A DNA stretch of 30,700 bases, from contig CAZQSL010000031.1 of the NCBI GenBank assembly GCA_964595945.1, positions 1-30,700 on the forward strand, read 5' to 3'. The position numbers and the translations under genes were made by a program. Position 1 is the first letter of the stretch. Each line of letters begins with the position of its first letter. Below the pieces are notes generated by a model that made no database searches, had not been told where the DNA came from, and saw only the letters and a program-made list of their open reading frames with translations. Origin of the DNA: CAZQSL01 sp964595945 (lineage in GTDB: Bacteria > UBP15 > UBA6099 > JAJRTR01). Positions 25,895-30,700 of this stretch are shown here, in pieces.

Positions 25895-25927
25895 AAAAAA
25901 GGCCGCTCATTATCGAGCGGCCTTTTT
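25895..25927. terminator. strong bidirectional intrinsic terminator
   Basis: Perfect arms GGCCGCTC (25901-25908) and GAGCGGCC (25915-25922) enclose ATTATC. A6 lies before and T5-G-T5 after, so the U-tract rule is met on both strands. It stands 28 bases past the stop of the minus-strand giant gene and also closes any plus-strand readthrough from the tgt-yajC operon. Confidence 0.93.
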
Positions 25928-25954
25928 GTTTTTGAGAGTATGGGCTGTAGTGTG

Positions 25955-28900
25955 TCAGCGGACGACGGTGAATTTGCCGTTGAAGGAGAATTTGTACCCG
26001 CCGCCTATCTCCTCGGCTACGAGAGTGTAGACGTAGATGCCGGATGCGAGTGGGCGTCCGGAGGCATCGGCGGGGGTGGGCCAGTGGTAGAGAGTGTAGG
26101 CGCTTGCTATGTCGTCATAGTCCGAGAACGGGTGGGTGTGCGCGGCGTTGTAGGTGATGAGGCGTGGGGGAAGTGTCGCTACGTATTTGCCGCGCAGGTC
26201 GTAGATTTTGATTGTGACGGTGAAATCTCTTTCGCCATTGATGGATGCGGCTGAGAATTTTAGGCCGTCCGGGTCTTTGCCGGATACGAATGGGTTGGGG
26301 TAAGTGTGGACGTCGTTGAGGGCGAGTGGTGTGAGGGAGTCAAGTGCGCTGCCTGATCTGAATCCGAGTGTGTCGTAGCGTGAGAAGTGTGTGGTGAAGA
26401 CCGTGAGGGTGCGTGTGACTTTGTTGACGGTGCCTTCGAGTTTTACCCATTGGCCGGTTGTCTGATTCCAGTTGTAAACGGCGAGTGTGTCGACGTCGAT
26501 GGTGCCGCCGCTTGTCTGCACGCCGCCGATGTAGCATTTGTTGGTGAGGTGGTTGAAGGTGAAGTCTCCTCCGGCTGATGCGGTGACGATGCCTTCGGTG
26601 CCTGCGTCGACGTATCCGTTGCCGTCGCTGTCGCAGTAGTGGAATATGAGGCGGATGTAGTTGTTGAAGTTGGTGCCGTCGGGGTAGAATTCGCGGGCTG
26701 TGCCGGCCTGTACGATGTAATCGGTGGTGGGGTCGACTGGGCAGTTGGTGTCGCCGGGTGTGCAGTAGGCGGTCGGTGTTTCGTTCCAGAAGACGGTGTC
26801 GCTTGCGAGGACGTTGGGGGGGAATACGGCGGTGACGAGGCCGTCGTTGAAGAGCATGCCGCCTGAGCTGGAGACCTGGGATTCTTCTTCCATATTGAGG
26901 ATGCGTAGCGATCCGGTGTTGAGTGAAGTCTGTGCGACGTATGTCCAGGGGAATTTCGGTGAGCCGGGGCATGTGGTGCCGGTGATGTTGCCGGGACATT
27001 GGGTGAGGCCGAATTCGTTGTAGTTGCCGCGGCTGATGAGTTGTGGGGATGTAATGCCGCCGAGGGCGTCGGGTTGGTCTTCGATGTATTCCATGTAGTT
27101 GTCGAAGTCGGTGGTGGAGTAGAGTTTTTCGACGAAGGTGTCGAGGGTGTTGTTGTATTGTTCGAGGTCGAGGGCGTTGTTGACGTCGATGGAGTAGGAA
27201 ACGATTTTGCCGTCGGCGGACCAGTTGGGTGAGTAGGCTGGCATGTTGCGGTCGGAGTAGGAGTAGATTTTGTATACGCCGGTTTGTGAGAGGGAGGTGA
27301 TGGGCAGGGTGGCTGTGGCCCATCCGGGGTCTGTGCGGCGAAGGTTGATGATGTAGATGCCGGTGTGTGATGGGGGGACCGGGTTTTGTGCGTGGTCTTC
27401 CCATGCGACGAATGCGAGCATTTTGCAGTCGGGGGACCATTTGGCTTTGAGTGGTACGGTGGTGCCGTCGAAGTTGGTGATTTTCTGTATGCTCGATGTG
27501 CTGATGGGCGGGCGGCCGATTTTGTACATGCCGTTGGCTTTTGCGCCGTATATCCTGACGAGGTTGGGCTGTGGGTTGTGTTTTGTGGTGCATGCGGGTG
27601 AGCATTCGTAGTCGTCGGCGGGTTGGTATGGGAGGCGCGTGACGATGATGTTGTCGGCGTAGGTGGAGTCGTCGCATGAGGATGGGGCCCAGTCGGGGTC
27701 GAGCCAGTCGGTGTCGTCTGAGAGTGGGACGACGTTTTGGCCGAGGGTCCTGAGCATGACGGGGTATTGTATGTGGGTGAACATCGGGAGTGATTTTGTC
27801 ATGGGTGAGTCGACGGTGACGGTGCCGCTGTCGTTGTCGATGGCGGAGATGTTGCGGATTTCGTAGTTGGTCATGATGCCGTCGCTGTCGATTTCGCCGA
27901 TGATGACTTGCTGGCCGATGGAGAATGCGGAGGGGGACATGATGGTGAGTGTGGTGTCGCCCGGGTTGATTTCTGAGAAGAGGTAGTCGTCGATTGGGAC
28001 GCCGGATGGGGGGATGTTGTATTGTGCGCCTTTGAGTTCGCCGGAGATTTCTGTGGAAGTGGCGCCGACCCAGTAGAGTTTTGATATGCCGGGGCCGAAT
28101 CCGTTGCCGGCGGCGAAGAGGATTTTGTTGTTGTCGGGGTCGGTTTCGTTGCTCCATGCGACGTCGCTGTAGGGGAGTACGCCGTCGTCGCCGTTGCCGA
28201 AGTCGAAGTTGCTTGTGAGTCTGACGCAGTCTGTCCATCCGAGCATGGAGTCGTATCGGAGTGAGTAGATGTTGAAGTTGTTGGAGGGGATGTCGGTGGA
28301 TGATGGCGTGTTGCCGCAGGGGAGTGTCTGGCGGGAGACGAAGGCGATGTTGGAGCCGGTTTTGTTCCATGTGGGTGTGAGTGTGATGGCGACGGTGGCG
28401 CCTGTGGGTGTGGGGGAGTATATGCTGTCGATGGTCGAGATGCCGCCGAGTGATGTTTCGCCTGAGGCGATGCCGCCTTCGGGGAGGATCATGACGAAGA
28501 GTGGTGAGCTGGTGCCGCCGAGGTGTGAGGGTTGCCATGCTTCGATGACTTCGCCCGTGATTTTGATGGGTGTGGCAGGTGAGTCGGTGGGGAGTGTTTC
28601 GGCTGAGAGTGTGAAGCATGCCTGGCCACCGATGAGGTCGCCCTGGAGGGTGGTTTGTTGTGGCAGGTTGATGTCGGCTGGTGTGGTGAGATTGTTGAAG
28701 GGGAGGGCGCCGTTGTGGCCGTTGGAGCTGAAGTCTTTGCCGCTGCCGGTGGCTTGTGAGAGGGTGATGCGTATGGTGGATGTGCTTTCGCGGCTGGCGG
28801 CTATGAGTGAGTCTTCGGCGTCGTAGATTGCGGCGCAGACTGTTTCGGCGCTGCCGGCGGCGGTGATGGTCATTGTGGTGGCGGTGGGGTCGTCGCCGAT

Positions 28901-30700
28901 CATGATGCGTTTGTTGATGGTGTCCCATGACCATTGTCCGGCGGCGGGTATGGTGTTGTCGGCTATTGCGTTGAGCGCTATGGGGCCTGTGCCGGAGTTT
29001 TTCTTGACGAATTCGGGTTTGGAGGCGATGGACCATACGGTGGATGAGCAGTAGGTCGAGGGGCAGGCTGTGGCGCAGCCTATGCCGGTGCACCATGTGG
29101 CGACGTTTTTGTCGACTTTGATGAAGGAGTCGTCCTGTGCGGTGAGTCTGAGGTAGTCGAGGATGGTGTAGCCGTAGACGAACATTGTGGTGTATGTCGT
29201 CTGGTTGCCGGCGTTGTCGACAGAGGTCATGATGAAGTGGTATTGGGTGCCGGTTTCGAGGGTGGCTGTGGAGGTGAAGCTGGTGGCTGTCGTGGTGATG
29301 TCGGGGATGCCGGAGGGGTCAGGGCCGAAGTAGTATTTGAATGTGCTGAAGCCGGAGTTGGCTGGTGTCGCGGGCAGGTCGGAGACGGTTGACCATTCGA
29401 AGTATGGGTTTTTGTAGTAGTACCAGTTGCCGGAGGTGAGTGATTTTGCTTTTGCGGCGGTGTCCCATGCGGCGAATGTGGCGGGGACGGGCGGCGCTGT
29501 CCAGTCGATGGAGAAGGTGCGTGTGACGATGCTGGTGGTGTTGGAGACGTTGTCGGTGTTGCGGAGAGAAACGGTGCAGATGTCGCTGCCCTGGTCGCGG
29601 CAGTCGGAGGTTGCGCCGACGGTGATGGTGGGGTTGGTGGTGCAGGTGTAGGTGGTCCAGTCTCGGATGGTGGCGCCGTTGCTTGTGACTTTGTATTGGC
29701 ATGTTGCGAGGCCTGAGCCGCCTGGGGGGTCGCTGTTGGTGACGGTGAGGGTGAAGTCGGTCCGTTGCCATGATGCTGCTGCCGGGTCGGTGATGGCGGG
29801 GTCGGTGATGGCGATGTCGCGTGTGATGGTGTATGCGCTGGTGGCGGTGAGGCCGGCTCTGTTTTCGCAGACGACCTGCGCTGCGCCGTCGTATGTGCTC
29901 GCGGTGTCGAATGCGTATGCGCTGACGTCGGATGATTTGTAGGTGGTGGCGGTGTCAGTGCCGCTGCCCGTGAGTGTGGCGTAGGCGGGGTAGCCGACGC
30001 CGGCTATGTTTGTTTCGTCGTCGGTGGGGGTGATCGCTACGTCGAATGAGCTGCATGAGCCGCCGCATCCGCTGTTGTAGTATACGGTGGTGCCGGATAC
30101 GTAGGAGTAGATGGTGGATTCGGTGATGGTGACTGGCGGGCAGATGGGGGTTGTGGTGTCGACTTTGACGATGTAGCCGGGGTCGACGGTGAGTTGGTTG
30201 TTGACGTTGTCCGTGATTATGTATCTGAATTTGTAGCAGTGGGCTGTGGTGGCGGTGAAAGAGATGGAGCTTGTGGATGTGTCTGCCGGCTGGTTGGGTG
30301 TGGATGTCCATGCGCCCCATGCGCTGCATGTGTCGCTGGAGAGTGTGCCTTCGCTGTATTGGATGGCGTTGGATGAGAGGCCTGAGAGTGCGTCGGCGAC
30401 GGCGTCGTAAGCGACTGTAAGGCTGGTGGTGGTGGAGTATCCGTCGGTGTAGGTGAGGGCGCCGCCGGTGGGGGCGACGATGTCGCGTGTGAGTGTGAAG
30501 GAGCAGGAGGATGTAGCGTTGACGTTGTCATAAACGATTTCCGTGACGGCTGCGTCATGGGTGGTGGTGGCTCCGAATGTGAAGAGGCATGAGTAGGGAT
30601 CGGAGGAGTCGTCGCCGCAGCCCGTGAGGTTGTTGGGTGACGGGAAGTTGACTTTCTGGACGCCGCTGCGCGCGTCGCTTGCGGTCGTGACGACAGTGAA
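25955..30700 (-). CDS. giant secreted multidomain protein with Ig-like modules, TolB-like propeller motifs and FlgD-like C-terminus (5' end outside window)
   Basis: The frame has no stop from the window edge down to the TGA at 25957-25955, giving 1581 visible residues; the internal ATG at 29230 is not the start. Visible residues 1 to about 490 contain several Ig/fibronectin-like modules, with recurring TRDI or TRTFSIDW-x-AP junctions and scattered cysteines. A central part (roughly 700-1200) has beta-propeller signatures of TolB/PD40 type, such as SNIAFVSRQ, KWSPDCKMLAFVAW and PNWSADGKIVSYSID. Towards the end come a ZU5-like stretch (MLFNDGLVTAVFPPNV), a calcium-loop-like DSDGNGYVDAGTEG, and a C-terminal beta domain opening VHTYPNPF and containing TVTIKIYDLRGKYVATL and SGIYVYTLVAEE. 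The last resembles FlgD-Ig or secretion-tail domains. It should be exported and surface-associated or secreted. The ligand is unknown. It ends 28 bases before a strong terminator. Confidence 0.88.
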   Translation of the reverse strand, partial: FTVVTTASDARSGVQKVNFPSPNNLTGCGDDSSDPYSCLFTFGATTTHDAAVTEIVYDNVNATSSCSFTLTRDIVAPTGGALTYTDGYSTTTSLTVAYDAVADALSGLSSNAIQYSEGTLSSDTCSAWGAWTSTPNQPADTSTSSISFTATTAHCYKFRYIITDNVNNQLTVDPGYIVKVDTTTPICPPVTITESTIYSYVSGTTVYYNSGCGGSCSSFDVAITPTDDETNIAGVGYPAYATLTGSGTDTATTYKSSDVSAYAFDTASTYDGAAQVVCENRAGLTATSAYTITRDIAITDPAITDPAAASWQRTDFTLTVTNSDPPGGSGLATCQYKVTSNGATIRDWTTYTCTTNPTITVGATSDCRDQGSDICTVSLRNTDNVSNTTSIVTRTFSIDWTAPPVPATFAAWDTAAKAKSLTSGNWYYYKNPYFEWSTVSDLPATPANSGFSTFKYYFGPDPSGIPDITTTATSFTSTATLETGTQYHFIMTSVDNAGNQTTYTTMFVYGYTILDYLRLTAQDDSFIKVDKNVATWCTGIGCATACPSTYCSSTVWSIASKPEFVKKNSGTGPIALNAIADNTIPAAGQWSWDTINKRIMIGDDPTATTMTITAAGSAETVCAAIYDAEDSLIAASRESTSTIRITLSQATGSGKDFSSNGHNGALPFNNLTTPADINLPQQTTLQGDLIGGQACFTLSAETLPTDSPATPIKITGEVIEAWQPSHLGGTSSPLFVMILPEGGIASGETSLGGISTIDSIYSPTPTGATVAITLTPTWNKTGSNIAFVSRQTLPCGNTPSSTDIPSNNFNIYSLRYDSMLGWTDCVRLTSNFDFGNGDDGVLPYSDVAWSNETDPDNNKILFAAGNGFGPGISKLYWVGATSTEISGELKGAQYNIPPSGVPIDDYLFSEINPGDTTLTIMSPSAFSIGQQVIIGEIDSDGIMTNYEIRNISAIDNDSGTVTVDSPMTKSLPMFTHIQYPVMLRTLGQNVVPLSDDTDWLDPDWAPSSCDDSTYADNIIVTRLPYQPADDYECSPACTTKHNPQPNLVRIYGAKANGMYKIGRPPISTSSIQKITNFDGTTVPLKAKWSPDCKMLAFVAWEDHAQNPVPPSHTGIYIINLRRTDPGWATATLPITSLSQTGVYKIYSYSDRNMPAYSPNWSADGKIVSYSIDVNNALDLEQYNNTLDTFVEKLYSTTDFDNYMEYIEDQPDALGGITSPQLISRGNYNEFGLTQCPGNITGTTCPGSPKFPWTYVAQTSLNTGSLRILNMEEESQVSSSGGMLFNDGLVTAVFPPNVLASDTVFWNETPTAYCTPGDTNCPVDPTTDYIVQAGTAREFYPDGTNFNNYIRLIFHYCDSDGNGYVDAGTEGIVTASAGGDFTFNHLTNKCYIGGVQTSGGTIDVDTLAVYNWNQTTGQWVKLEGTVNKVTRTLTVFTTHFSRYDTLGFRSGSALDSLTPLALNDVHTYPNPFVSGKDPDGLKFSAASINGERDFTVTIKIYDLRGKYVATLPPRLITYNAAHTHPFSDYDDIASAYTLYHWPTPADASGRPLASGIYVYTLVAEEIGGGYKFSFNGKFTVVR

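Larger units (their letters stand above)
25460..25954. other. 495-bp non-coding region between convergent genes
   Basis: No gene is supported. From left to right it holds two tandem copies of a 73-bp palindromic repeat (25468-25614) and an AT-rich stretch with a 7-bp hairpin (25702-25719) nested in a 9-bp inverted repeat (25705-25713 with 25762-25770). A segment TCTGTGTAATCCGTGTCAG follows at 25785-25803, and a strong bidirectional terminator at 25895-25927. GC content is clearly lower than in the flanking genes. Confidence 0.75.

Noticed and set aside
26340..29096. 918-codon Arg/His-rich frame overlapping the giant gene
   Set aside because: Its composition is typical of a shifted frame of a C-rich coding strand, and the giant gene frame has signal-bearing domains and a terminator.

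Overview
The window comes from a GC-rich diderm (Gram-negative-type) bacterium. Outer-membrane beta-barrel candidates, Lgt, a SPOR-domain protein and many Sec signal peptides support this. No gene here fixes the phylum. The mixture of an NtrY/NtrX-type system, an HDOD protein, a URO-D-family protein and a giant secreted protein with a FlgD-like YPNPF tail resembles uncultivated environmental lineages, but that is only an impression. Most coding strands are strikingly pyrimidine-rich (ATC, CTC, TCC, ACC codons). As a result the + strand looks G/A-rich under minus-strand genes and C-rich under plus-strand genes.

Region 1 (1-7992, minus strand) reads like one six-gene operon transcribed from a promoter near 8078-8106. 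In order it holds a secreted protein with a DxDxDG motif, a family-5 peptide-type substrate-binding protein with no permease or ATPase beside it, an NtrY-like sensor kinase, an NtrX/NtrC-type sigma-54 activator (4-base overlap with the kinase), an AttH/CrtC-type lipocalin-like protein, and a multi-pass membrane protein cut by the window edge. It looks like an envelope sensing and response unit.

Region 2 (8142-12617) has a minus-strand URO-D/cobalamin-methyltransferase-family gene, whose leader carries a two-stage hairpin and a 9-base homopolymer. A 367-bp intergenic region separates it from plus-strand glmS, followed by an HDOD signalling protein. Region 3 (12633-18829, plus strand) has a TrmJ-like RNA methyltransferase, then two probable outer-membrane proteins behind a good promoter and a structured leader, a small single-span membrane protein, and a PcrA/UvrD helicase.

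Region 4 (18988-25459, plus strand) contains a geranylgeranyl-reductase-family flavoprotein, an unassigned TIM-barrel-like protein, lgt, an RluD-type pseudouridine synthase, tgt, yajC and a SPOR-domain protein. The last six are closely packed and probably one operon. In many bacteria tgt-yajC is followed by secD-secF; here the SPOR gene takes that place. Region 5 (25460-25954) is non-coding: two tandem copies of a 73-bp palindromic repeat, an inverted repeat and a strong bidirectional terminator. Region 6 (25955 to the right edge, minus strand) is a giant secreted protein of at least 1581 residues, with Ig-like modules, TolB-like propeller motifs and a FlgD-like C-terminal domain. Its reading frame is open through the window edge.

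No tRNA, rRNA, CRISPR array, insertion sequence or prophage gene was recognised. The best candidates for undescribed biology are the six-gene NtrYX/binding-protein/lipocalin operon, the TIM-barrel family protein, and the repeat and leader structures.
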